From Alphaproteobacteria bacterium (GTDB taxonomy: Bacteria > Pseudomonadota > Alphaproteobacteria > RF32 > CAG-239), in the NCBI GenBank assembly GCA_016288295.1, contig JAEEYV010000053.1, forward strand, positions 1-35,472: DNA of 35,472 nt, in the 5' to 3' direction. Each line of letters begins with the position of its first letter. Within the stretch, counting starts at the first letter, position 1. The position numbers and the translations under genes are program-made. The notes under the pieces were generated by a model. That model ran no database searches. It was not told where the DNA came from and worked only from the letters and a program-made list of their open reading frames with translations. This document shows, piece by piece, positions 1 through 8,501 of this stretch.

Positions 1-33
1 AAAAATGAGCCGTTCTGTTGCTGGGTGGCTCAT
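1..33 (-). terminator. Intrinsic terminator of ssrA
   Basis: Read on the minus strand, a 7-bp stem ATGAGCC/GGCTCAT (plus-strand positions 27-33 and 5-11) with a 15-nt loop is followed directly by a T run (positions 1-5). It lies just past the tmRNA coding piece, so it most likely ends the ssrA transcript. Confidence 0.75.
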
Positions 34-310
34 CCCCCACTTGTTGTCAACCAAGACTACAAGAATTTGAGTTCGTTGCGACTACAATTAAGCAGCCAAA
101 GCAACTGGTGCTAATTCATTATCGTTAGCATTTATTTTAATTTGAACCGATAACGGTGGTATCTCACCGAACACAGCAACTGCCTTTACTAAACCCCGTC
201 AAACCTGTTTCACCCCCGTATAAACTTAAAATGGTGGAGGTGCCGAGTACTGCCCTCGGGTCCGAAATCTCTATTTCACAGAGCCTCTGGTGTCACAGTT
301 GATTACTCAA
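34..310 (-). ncRNA. ssrA: tmRNA, circularly permuted two-piece form
   Basis: Transfer-messenger RNA for trans-translation: it releases stalled ribosomes and adds a degradation tag. On the minus strand the acceptor piece comes first and ends in CCA at 232. A 14-nt intervening segment (231-218) follows, then the coding piece from 217. GGGGGTG (217-211) pairs with CACCTCC just before ACCA to give a 7-bp acceptor stem with a G3-U70 wobble, the alanine identity element. The T-arm is CCGAG/CTCGG with loop GGCAGTA. The tag frame at 129-88 encodes ANDNELAPVALAA followed by TAA, which has the ANDN start and hydrophobic Ala-Ala end typical of alphaproteobacterial tags. The order acceptor piece, spacer, coding piece is the permuted arrangement known in Alphaproteobacteria. 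The outer ends are approximate. The gene diverges from folA. Confidence 0.95.
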
Positions 311-317
311 CACTATC

Positions 318-346
318 AATATACCGCATCTTATAACCATTTTCAA
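318..346 (-). promoter_or_regulatory. sigma70-type promoter of ssrA
   Basis: On the minus strand TTGAAA (346-341), a 17-nt spacer and TATATT (323-318) sit about 10 nt before the expected start of the tmRNA acceptor piece. Spacing is ideal and both boxes are near consensus. Confidence 0.75.
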
Positions 347-380
347 GTATAATTTACGGCTGATAACTTAACGGTTAAAC

Positions 381-409
381 TTGCCAAAAAGAAATATTCC
401 GTATATCAT
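381..409 (+). promoter_or_regulatory. sigma70-type promoter of folA-thyA
   Basis: TTGCCA (381-386), a 17-nt spacer and TATCAT (404-409), each one mismatch from consensus. It predicts a leader of about 30 nt before the folA ATG, and it is back to back with the ssrA promoter. Confidence 0.65.
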
Positions 410-445
410 TCCAAGCAGTTTACAACCGCATTTAGAGAGTTTTGG

Positions 446-1015
446 ATGACCAAAGTAGCAATCTGGTGCCGCCATGAGGGCGATAACATAATCGGTATCG
501 GCTCGGAAATCCCGTGGCATATAAAATCTGATTTTCAGCGTTTTAAGCGAGTTACGACGGGACAGAATGTGGTTGCCGGCCAGTCAACTTATGAAAGCTT
601 TCCCAATCGCACATTACCAGACCGTAATATTTATATTTTAAGCTTTGAAACCAATTATCAGGTTACAGATCCCGAGCATCATTTTGTAGTCAATGATGTC
701 AATTTTTTCAAAGACTTTGAGCAAGATATTTATGTTTCGGGCGGAGCTTCGATTTATAAACTTTTTATGACCGGCGGTCCAAAATTGATGCCCGATATTG
801 TGATTGATTGTGTTTATAAGGGGCAAATAAATCCTAACCTAAAAGGTAAAGAAGTTAACATAACCCCTTGTATTGAGGTATTAAATCAAAAATACAAACA
901 GATTTTTCCTGACTTTGATTTAGACAACATCACCACTCGTGTCATGGTGCGCAAAGGTGAGTTTGTCGAGCAATCTGTATTAAAGAGAATTATTATAGCA
1001 ATTACTAACGTTTAA
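446..1015 (+). CDS. folA: Dihydrofolate reductase
   Basis: Reduces dihydrofolate to tetrahydrofolate with NADPH, regenerating the cofactor consumed by the ThyA encoded 18 bases downstream. At 189 aa it is slightly longer than the usual 160-170. Visible family features are the PW pair in GSEIPWHIKSDF with the substrate-binding acid at D29, the segment QNVVAGQSTYES (residues 40-51), TLPDRNIYILS with the folate-contacting Arg at residue 60, and the late Gly-Gly cofactor motif in YVSGGASIYKLF. The position equal to E. coli Arg44, which contacts the NADPH 2'-phosphate, is Gln here (AGQ instead of MGR). The C-terminus is extended and does not resemble the standard enzyme. The ATG at 446 is preceded by AGAGAG. 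The family assignment is firm; the cofactor effect of Gln is inference. Confidence 0.88.
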   Translation: MTKVAIWCRHEGDNIIGIGSEIPWHIKSDFQRFKRVTTGQNVVAGQSTYESFPNRTLPDRNIYILSFETNYQVTDPEHHFVVNDVNFFKDFEQDIYVSGGASIYKLFMTGGPKLMPDIVIDCVYKGQINPNLKGKEVNITPCIEVLNQKYKQIFPDFDLDNITTRVMVRKGEFVEQSVLKRIIIAITNV

Positions 1016-1033
1016 CTAAAAAAAGGATTAAAA

Positions 1034-1822
1034 ATGAAACAGTATTTAGATGCACTACGCTACGTTATGGAGAACGGTCAAGATGGAGACAACCGCACCG
1101 GCATTTGGACTCGCAAGGTTTTCGGATATCAAATGCGTTTCGACTTGAGCCAAGGTTTTCCACTCGTCACGACTAAAAAGATGTTTTTGAGAGGTGTAAT
1201 CTATGAGCTTCTTTGGCTCATATCCGGTGAAACCAACATTAAGTACCTTGTGGATCACAACGTTCACATTTGGGACGAGTGGGCTGACGAAAACGGTGAT
1301 CTCGGTCCGGTTTACGGCCACCAGTGGCGCAATTGGAATTCCGAGGGAATCGACCAGCTTAAGGACGTCATTGATCGTATCAAAAAGGATTCGCAAGACC
1401 GCCGTCTGATTGTTTCGGCTTGGAATCCGTCGCAAATTCCTCAGATGAAATTGCCACCGTGCCACTGCTTTTACCAGTTTGACGTTACTCCTGACGGCAA
1501 GCTGAATTGCATGCTATATCAGCGCAGTTGCGACATGTTTTTGGGCGTTCCCTTCAACATTGCGTCTTATGCGCTGTTAACCATGATGGTTGCCCAGGTT
1601 TGCGGCCTAAAACCCGGCGAGTTTGTTCACACGCTTGGTAATGCCCACATCTACAACAATCATTTTGAGCAGGTAAAAACTCAGCTTACCCGCGATCCTT
1701 ATCCGCTTCCCACTATGGAAATCAACCCCGATGTCAAGGATATTGACAAGTTTACGTACGATGACTTCGAGCTTGTAAACTATCAGTGCCACGGCAAATT
1801 GACCGGCGAGGTAGCGGTTTAA
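1034..1822 (+). CDS. thyA: Thymidylate synthase
   Basis: Methylates dUMP to dTMP using methylene-tetrahydrofolate and yields dihydrofolate for FolA. The 262 aa match the usual length of about 264. Seen are the N-terminal [14 protein letters not shown] segment, the dUMP-binding RRL after residue 121, the nucleophile C143 in [22 protein letters not shown], and the HIYNNH segment near the C-terminus. The chain ends in a short hydrophobic AV tail as usual for the family. An AAGGA ribosome site precedes the ATG. It is co-transcribed with folA at 18 nt spacing, here with folA first. Confidence 0.97.
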   Translation: MKQYLDALRYVMENGQDGDNRTGIWTRKVFGYQMRFDLSQGFPLVTTKKMFLRGVIYELLWLISGETNIKYLVDHNVHIWDEWADENGDLGPVYGHQWRNWNSEGIDQLKDVIDRIKKDSQDRRLIVSAWNPSQIPQMKLPPCHCFYQFDVTPDGKLNCMLYQRSCDMFLGVPFNIASYALLTMMVAQVCGLKPGEFVHTLGNAHIYNNHFEQVKTQLTRDPYPLPTMEINPDVKDIDKFTYDDFELVNYQCHGKLTGEVAV

Positions 1823-1827
1823 TTTAT

Positions 1828-1860
1828 TGTGGCTGTCATTCCTTGTGAATGCCAGCCACA
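1828..1860 (+). terminator. Hairpin after thyA (weak terminator or attenuator)
   Basis: Two 14-nt arms (1828-1841 and 1847-1860) pair with a single mismatch around a 5-nt loop. Only three Ts follow, so it may limit or process the transcript between thyA and the next gene rather than end it fully. Confidence 0.55.
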
Positions 1861-1880
1861 TTTCAAAAAAAGAGGTAAAG

Positions 1881-2279
1881 ATGCCAGACGCAAAAGATTT
1901 TTTCAAAGAATATTGCAAGTTTGTCGATTCTGTAACTTGCGAAGACAGTGCCAACGATCAATCCGGTTTTGAGCGCATGCATATGTTGTCAGACCAACTT
2001 GGCGGACATTATGCCCGCTTTGACAACGCCATTGCCGGTCTTGCCGGCGAGGCAGGGGAGTGTGCCGACCTTTGGAAAAAGCTGAAATACCACCGCAAAG
2101 ATTTCAACGAAGAAACCCGCCAAAAAATAATTGACGAACTGGGGGACATTTGTTGGTACGTGGCCAACGCTTCCATAGCCCTCGGTGTTGATATGGACGA
2201 CATAATCCGCCGCAATGTTGAAAAACTGCACGCCCGCCACCCTCACGGCTACTCTCCCGAATATTTGAAGAAGAAATAA
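1881..2279 (+). CDS. MazG-like NTP pyrophosphohydrolase
   Basis: All-alpha NTP pyrophosphohydrolase of 132 aa that would hydrolyse (d)NTPs to monophosphates. The hallmark metal-binding pattern is present as GLAGEAGECADLWKK followed by DELGDICWYV (EAGE and ELGD acid pairs), and the size fits a single MazG-like domain. The reading frame is open upstream to 1827, but the ATG at 1881 is chosen because AGAGG lies 6-10 nt before it and the upstream part crosses the hairpin after thyA. Lying behind folA-thyA, it may act on dUTP or dCTP to supply dUMP or clean the pool. That substrate is inference, as MazG-like enzymes vary. Confidence 0.85.
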   Translation: MPDAKDFFKEYCKFVDSVTCEDSANDQSGFERMHMLSDQLGGHYARFDNAIAGLAGEAGECADLWKKLKYHRKDFNEETRQKIIDELGDICWYVANASIALGVDMDDIIRRNVEKLHARHPHGYSPEYLKKK

Positions 2280-2364
2280 GAGATTATTCAGTTGTTATCT
2301 CTGTATAATCAAGTAAAAAAACATAAAATAAAATTTCTTGCATTTGCGTAGAAAATGTTAGATA

Positions 2365-2390
2365 GCCTCCTCAGATAATGTGTAGGAGGC
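2365..2390. terminator. Stem-loop between convergent genes
   Basis: GCCTCCT (2365-2371) pairs with AGGAGGC (2384-2390) around a 12-nt loop, between the ends of the MazG-like gene and the minus-strand glycosyltransferase. There is no clean T run on either side, so a terminator role is only suggested. Confidence 0.4.
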
Positions 2391-2426
2391 AATAGGCAAT
2401 TTTATTTGATAAATAATCTTTTATAT

Positions 2427-4688
2427 TTAATCTTTTTTGAAAAATACACTGCGGCTCTTATTCCATTCATCACTGGTCATACTTTTTGATTTTTTATAAA
2501 AATCATAATCTTTTATCAAGTGACCTAAATCCAATACTCTATAGCCTAATTTATACATATCATAAGCCAATACTTTGCCAGCAGGACCAAGCGCAAATAT
2601 CAAAATATTGTCTTTAGTAACATTTTGTAATTGTTCCCTTAATTCATTATATTTATCAAAAGCATTTTCAGTCGGGCCAAATATATAGGAAATTTCAGAA
2701 GCGTTTTCGAATATATTGTACTGAATATTATTGTAAACGCGATCTCCTGTTACAATTGTAATTTTTTTGTTATGCCAAACTCGTTTAAAATTATTATAAT
2801 GAGTTTCAAAATCATAATTTGCATATTCTGGATGCATTTGCGAAATATGAGTTGAATAATAAATTCGATCATAATTATAGTATTTTGCCATAATTTTATG
2901 CCATTTAGAAAACCAATTCAAAATAAATTTTTGGGAGACGTTTGTTAAATTTATTGAACATTCATAATAAGGGTAAGGAATACCAATTAATAAATTTTTA
3001 TCTCCATCGGCAATTATCTGTTTTAATCTCTCTGCCAACAAAGGTTGGGAGTTTTGAAAACAAATATTATTACCTTCCATAATATTAAAATCACCATCTC
3101 CGAAACGAATAATACTTTTATCAGAATTTATCAGTTCAAGAACGGTATCAGAATTACTTTTAATAACCGGTATCTTTATATCATCCCAATTATATTTGGT
3201 CTTCAACATAGCTATTTCGGTAAGAGCGGCTATTTGGTTATTTTTTAATGTTACATTTTGCAAATTATCAATTATTTTCTGTTGTTCATTGATAATTTTT
3301 TGCTGGTTTGCAAGCCTCTTTTCAATATCTTGCAATTTTTGCTTTTGTTTAAGTCTTTTACTTTTGAACTTGAGCCTTACTCCTAAAATTGTTACTATTT
3401 TTTTCATATTTTCATTTTTTACTGAAAAGATCCGTTCTGCTAAATTATTATAAAAATAATTATGCTTATCTAAACGCTTCAATATTTGAGGATAATAAGA
3501 TAAAACTTTTTGTATTTTAGGATCATTTTGATTCTTTGTCACGTTTGTTTTCCAAAGAGAAGTTTCTTGGGTTCCATTGACATATGTCAAATTCCGATAA
3601 TTGTTTTTAACAACATTAATCTTTGTCCCATTCAATACAGCCATCGCCCAAAACCAAATATCATCAGCATCCGGAGCTAACTGCACAAACAAATCTTCTC
3701 TTAAAATGTCCTTATAAAAGCAATGAGGAGGATATAATACACAACCAACACCAGTTAAGAAATTGTTGTATGATGGTTTTACGTTTTTTATCTCATGTTT
3801 CCATTTATTATACGGCAAAATTTTTCTATTTTTAAATAATATTCTATGTGCTCTATGGCAGTGTATATATTGTGGATTTTTTAAGTATTCCTTATACAAT
3901 TTCATAATTCTGTCTTTTTCATAAATAATATCATCATCAACGGTAATAATGATTTTATCTGGATATTTTTTTAATGTATTAATCAACTTGTTATAAGGCT
4001 TTATATCATGTTCTTGATGATACCACTCAATTTCCAATCCATCCTCTTTTAGTTTTAGTAAGTTTGAAGGTAAATCATTTTCCAAATTAGGAAATTGAGT
4101 GTCAGAAAGCCACAATACAATTTTTTCAGCAGCTAATGTTTGATTTAGCAAACTTTTGATTGCTTGATTGACCGTATCAATTCTCGCAGGATATGATGTT
4201 AAAGATATAATTAAATCCTTAACTATTTTTTTTTTCTTATACGTTTTTAAATTGTTTCTACTTTGAAGTTTTTTAGATTTAAACTTAAACTTTATGCCAA
4301 AAATAGTAACAACTTTTCTTATAGCCTGATTCCGTACTGAAAATATTTTTTGAATAAATGAAATATCTTTATCACCTTTTTCTTTAACAGGAGGAATTGG
4401 ATTATTTTTATATTCATCTCTTAATTCAATTAAATATTCCATAGCCCTTTCAATTGAACATGGACATTTTTTTTCAGGGTCTATATAATGCGTATTTTTA
4501 ATATAAGTTATGTAAAATAATTCTTCTAAAGTCCTTTTTGCTGTTCTTCGTTCACATTTTAATTTATCCGTTGTTAGTCCCCAGCCAGCATAAAATGGCA
4601 TACCGAAAGTATGCACTTCCTTACCACACATTAGTGCTTCAAAACCAAGTTGAGTTGTACAGACATATACTTTATCAATATATTTCAA
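2427..4688 (-). pseudogene. 3' part of frameshifted multi-domain glycosyltransferase: Capsule_synth C-end, GT-A domain, GT-D domain
   Basis: This open frame of 753 codons is the downstream part of the gene that starts at 6378. Residues 1 to about 95 are the C-terminal half of a KpsC/LipB-like Capsule_synth domain (QLGFEALMCGKEVHTFG, MPFYAGWG). Residues about 155-400 are a GT-A-type transferase with the metal-binding VDDD at 250-253. Residues about 450-500 are a charged coiled coil. Residues about 520-750 resemble the GT-D (DUF1792) family, with RFGDGDFNIM at 528-537. Two copies of an IFSV...KFKSK linker (115-141 and 420-446) separate the modules. The annotated Met (4688) is internal to the domain and has no sensible start context, so on its own this half is probably not a natural start. 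The sequence is much more AT-rich than its neighbours. Products are presumably capsule or LPS glycans; sugar specificities are unknown. Confidence 0.8.
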
Positions 4689-4731
4689 AAGTGAAATCGG
4701 ATTAATAGGCTCTCTTAATACATAAATATTA

Positions 4732-6378
4732 TCATGAGGTTGAAGTGTCGAGTAATATCCTGAAGCCCGTGCTTCCAGGGGCTAAAGCATCCGGATGCGT
4801 TTTAACAATAATATCAGCATTGGGGTTTTCTTTTGTTGCTACTTCCAGCATTTCTCTAAATGTATCATCATCAGCCAATCCTCTCGAAATAGAAAAATCT
4901 CCGTACGATTGATCAACAACCAACACTTTAAGTACACCCTCTCTACCAATATTTGGTGTATATATCGGCTGATGATTATATTTTGTTAAATGATTTTTAA
5001 TTATAAAATCTATTGCATTTTTTGCTCTTATACGCTGTTCTTTCGTCAAAACAAAATCTGGATTATTTATTTGTCTCTCCATATAAGAAGATTGAGTCGC
5101 ATCATAATGAAAAACATCATTTGTAAATGTATATGAAATTCCATTTATGTATTTTGTATTAACTGTTGTATTACACCATGTGTCTGCGCTACGTATAAAA
5201 CCGTCTTCAGCACGAATAAGAGGAACATTGTTTTCTATTGCATATCTCATAGTTTCCGGCTGTGGCTTCCACATTTTCAATCCCCATAATAATGTTAAAT
5301 TATAAGATTTGCTTCTGCGCTTATAATCTTCAATATTTTTAAATAAATATTTAATACAATATTCTTTATCCCTTAATACAGATGAAAGTACTTTTTTATC
5401 AGAATAATTTTCAATATTTTCTAATTGCACGTCTGATAAAGAAATTAACTTTCCTATATATTTTTGACACAAATCTTCTAAATCCACATCAACAATATCT
5501 GGCAAATTATATTTCAAAAGAGATTTCAATCTTTTCTGTAATTCAGTCAGGATGTCCAAAGAAGCTTGATAATTATACTCTCCAAGTTTTAAGCGACGAA
5601 TCATTTGTCTATAACTAAATCTTTCAACAATATTAGCATACTCTTCTTTGGAGATATCAGAGGAATTTAACAAATTTATTATTGTGGTAATTTGTTCATA
5701 TAAAGATAATATTTTTTGTGTAGATAAAGTCTTACTTTTACTATTTTCTCTCTCCTTATAATAATAATAATTAGTACCTTTCATTATGCACAAATTTGGT
5801 TTGGCAAGGACACATTGCAAAGAAAAAACAATATCCTCTCCTGTTATAATATTTACAGGGAACAATATTTTGTTATTATTTAAAAAATTTTTCTTATATA
5901 TCGCAGAGTAGAATTCGCTTGTAAAAAAGTATATGTTGTTTTTAATTTGATTATTTAGAGATGATAATTCAGATTTATTACTATAAACTCTTATCATATC
6001 AGCTTTTACAATATCATAGTTATTTAATTCTACGCTATTATACAATTTCTCATAAAAATCAAAATCAATCCAGTCATCGCTATCGACAAAACCAATGTAT
6101 TCCCCTGTTGAATTTTTAATACCAATATTCCTGGCAACCGAAACACCTGAATTTTGTATTGTTATAATTTTTAATCTATCATCTTGTTTCGCATAATCTT
6201 CTAAAATTTTTAGCGAATTATCGGTTGAGCCGTCATTAATGCATATAATTTCAATATCTTTTAGAGTTTGATTAACGACACTGTCTAGACAACGTCGTAA
6301 GTACGGTTCAACATTATAAACTGGTATAATGACTGATACTTTTATGCGTGATGATTTTTCTTCTTTTGTATTTTGCAT
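4732..6378 (-). pseudogene. 5' part of frameshifted multi-domain glycosyltransferase: GT2 plus Capsule_synth N-end
   Basis: 548 codons. Residues 11 to about 250 are a GT2 transferase: VSVIIPVYNVEPYLRRCLDS, NDGSTDNS, and a DSDD metal site at 99-102. From about residue 355 (LLWGLKMWKPQPETMRYA, RAEDGFIRS, DQSYGDFSISRG, KTHPD at 536-540) it is the N-terminal half of a KpsC-like Capsule_synth/Kdo-transferase domain. The frame then breaks. After APGSTG the wrong frame reads FRILLDTSTS and stops, while the neighbouring frame reads YYSTLQPHDNIYVLREP and runs straight into the frame ending at 2427. One extra base within 4758-4764 explains it; without it the protein would be 1316 aa. The start ATG is near a GGGGAATAATTA leader. 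No sequence repeat at the site suggests phase variation. Confidence 0.85.
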
Positions 6379-6485
6379 TAATTATTCCCCTTATTCATAC
6401 AAGATTTGTAGTTTCCTAGATATTTATATTTTATACATTTCAATTGGATACTTAGTTGCTACATTTTTTCAACAAGCTTCATGTT

Positions 6486-7445
6486 TTAAATTTTCAGTCT
6501 GATTCCTATTTTATGAATTTTTAAATTTTGCACCGAAAATATTTTTCTCGCAAATATTTCAGTTGCTTTTTTTATCCAGTATTTAAAAGGCAAAAACCAG
6601 TAAAATTTTAAAGCTAAATAATCTTTCCTATTATCTTCTACCATGCTAATTTCATAATTGAAAGAGTGTTTGGCTGCTTTATAAAAGGTATTATGTAATA
6701 AGCTCAAATCTTCTTTGCTTAATTTATTTTTGACCGCCTTATATGCTTCTAGTATATTATATACATATTTTCCTCTGGTTGCTGTTGTACAACAATGTTC
6801 TGTTCTCCAAGTTAATAATGTTTTATTTAAAAACGTGATTGAACTAGCCAAAATCAAACTTACATAATTAAAATAAACATCATTACATGTTCTTAAATTC
6901 TGAAATTTTATTTTATTATCTTTAATAAAAGAGGTTCTGTACATTTTTGACCATGCAGGTATATTACAAAATTGAAAAAACACCTTAGGAATATCATATT
7001 TATTAAAAGTTTCTTTATCTGGAATATTTGATATAAGACGTTCCCAGCTACACAGAGCTAATTCACGCGATGACTGACGATAAACGTTGTTCTTAAATAC
7101 GCATATATCTGCATTTGTATCTGCTATCTTCTGGTAAATTTTTTCAAGTGCATCAAGTTGTAAATAATCATCTCCGTCCATAAAATAAAGGCATTTCCCA
7201 GAAGCCTCTATTATACCTCTGTTTCGCGCACCTCCAGCACCACTATTTTCTTTATTTATTACTTTGATTCTATCATCTTGTTTTGCATAAGATTGTAAAA
7301 TTTCAAGCGAATTATCGGTTGAGCCGTCATTAACGCATATAATTTCAATATCCTTTAGTGTCTGATTAATCAAACTGTCTAGGCACTGCCTCAAATATTG
7401 TTCAACATTATAGACTGGTACAATCACCGAAACTTTAGGTTGCAT
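6486..7445 (-). CDS. GT2 family glycosyltransferase
   Basis: 319-aa inverting glycosyltransferase. The N-terminus, KVSVIVPVYNVEQYLRQCL with VNDGSTDNS and the DGDD metal motif near residue 95, is closely related to the GT2 domain of the next gene, suggesting duplication. The middle part (RTSFIKDNKIKF, CNDVYFNY) matches the acceptor half of WaaV/EpsJ-like enzymes. The last 18 residues (IFSVQN to the end) are a short version of the linker motif found twice in the downstream fusion protein. GGTGAG lies 7 nt before the ATG. It is the first gene of an AT-rich minus-strand block for surface polysaccharide; donor and acceptor sugars cannot be told. Confidence 0.88.
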   Translation of the reverse strand: MQPKVSVIVPVYNVEQYLRQCLDSLINQTLKDIEIICVNDGSTDNSLEILQSYAKQDDRIKVINKENSGAGGARNRGIIEASGKCLYFMDGDDYLQLDALEKIYQKIADTNADICVFKNNVYRQSSRELALCSWERLISNIPDKETFNKYDIPKVFFQFCNIPAWSKMYRTSFIKDNKIKFQNLRTCNDVYFNYVSLILASSITFLNKTLLTWRTEHCCTTATRGKYVYNILEAYKAVKNKLSKEDLSLLHNTFYKAAKHSFNYEISMVEDNRKDYLALKFYWFLPFKYWIKKATEIFARKIFSVQNLKIHKIGIRLKI

Positions 7446-7583
7446 AACATCTCACCACAAACTAACGTTCATTTCTTATTTTTTGAGCCGATGTTATAGC
7501 AAAAATATTATGTATGCAAGGATTAAATATAATTGTGCAAAATCATATATCTACCTAATTTTTCGACATATTTTTGTATGTAG

Positions 7584-8501
7584 CTATCTGATACCTAACA
7601 ACCCTTTTGCAAACTCGTGTGCGTTGAACTCGTTCAAATCCTCAATGCTTTCGCCCACGCCGATATAAAACACCGGAGTAGGGTGCTCGTCAGCGATTGC
7701 TGCCAAAATCCCGCCTTTTGCCGTTCCATCAAGCTTTGTCATAACCAAGCCGTCAACTTTCAACACCTCGCCAAATATCTCTACCTGCGCCATGGCATTT
7801 TGCCCATTGGTCGCATCTAATGTCAAAATCGTGGCATGCGGTGCCGTGGGGATAATCTTCTTTATAACTTTATCAATTTTCTTCAGTTCGTCCATCAGAC
7901 CGCTTTTGTTTTGCAACCGTCCTGCCGTATCAATAAACACCACATCATCACCGGCTTTTATTGCCTGAGCCAGTCCGTCATAGCACAGTCCTGCACTGTC
8001 GCAACCGTTAGGACCGGCAAAAACTCTGACATCTGCGCGCTCTCCCCAAACCTGTAATTGTTCAACTGCCGCCGCTCTGAACGTATCGGCTGCAATCAGC
8101 GAAACCTTTCTACCCTGAAGCTTTAATTTTTGCGCCAATTTACCGATAGTTGTTGTCTTGCCGGCACCATTGACGCCGATCATTAAAATAACAAACGGCT
8201 TTTGATTACTATCAATTTCAAGAGATTTCTGGCATGGTAACAAAATCTTTTCAATTTCTTCAGCCAATTTTGTCTTTATTTCTTCTTCGCTTATGTCCTT
8301 ATCTTGTCGATAAGCTCCAAAAGCCGCAACAATTTTGGCTGAGGTCTTAACCCCCATATCTGCGCTGATTAAAAGTTCTTCCAACTCTTCCAAAGTAGAG
8401 GCATCAAGTTTCTTTTTGGTAAAAATACCGCTTATGCCGTCCGTCAGCTTAGAAGACGACTTTTTCAAGCCCAACCCCAAACGATTCAGCCAACTACTCA
8501 T
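7584..8501 (-). CDS. ftsY: Signal recognition particle receptor FtsY
   Basis: SRP receptor GTPase that docks ribosome-SRP complexes at the inner membrane for co-translational insertion. 305 aa from the ATG at 8501, preceded by GGAG at 10-13 nt. A longer in-frame extension to 8558 lies within mtaB and is not supported. The N domain (residues about 25-90) is followed by the SRP G domain: GVNGAGKTTT, DTFRAAAVEQL, DTAGRLQ, TKLDGTAKGG. The acidic A domain of E. coli FtsY is missing, as in most alphaproteobacterial short forms. It overlaps the end of mtaB by 8 nt, so the two are translationally coupled. Confidence 0.96.
   Translation of the reverse strand: MSSWLNRLGLGLKKSSSKLTDGISGIFTKKKLDASTLEELEELLISADMGVKTSAKIVAAFGAYRQDKDISEEEIKTKLAEEIEKILLPCQKSLEIDSNQKPFVILMIGVNGAGKTTTIGKLAQKLKLQGRKVSLIAADTFRAAAVEQLQVWGERADVRVFAGPNGCDSAGLCYDGLAQAIKAGDDVVFIDTAGRLQNKSGLMDELKKIDKVIKKIIPTAPHATILTLDATNGQNAMAQVEIFGEVLKVDGLVMTKLDGTAKGGILAAIADEHPTPVFYIGVGESIEDLNEFNAHEFAKGLLGIR

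Noticed and set aside
1055-1465. 136-codon minus-strand ORF inside thyA
   Set aside because: A shadow of the conserved thyA frame without independent support; the same holds for similar antisense frames in xseA, alaS and lpxB.
1827-1880. N-terminal extension of the MazG-like protein
   Set aside because: It crosses a stable hairpin and lacks a ribosome site, while the ATG at 1881 has one.
4750-4770. Phase-variable or programmed frameshift site
   Set aside because: No homopolymer, tandem repeat or slippery heptamer is present; a simple indel or assembly error explains it better.
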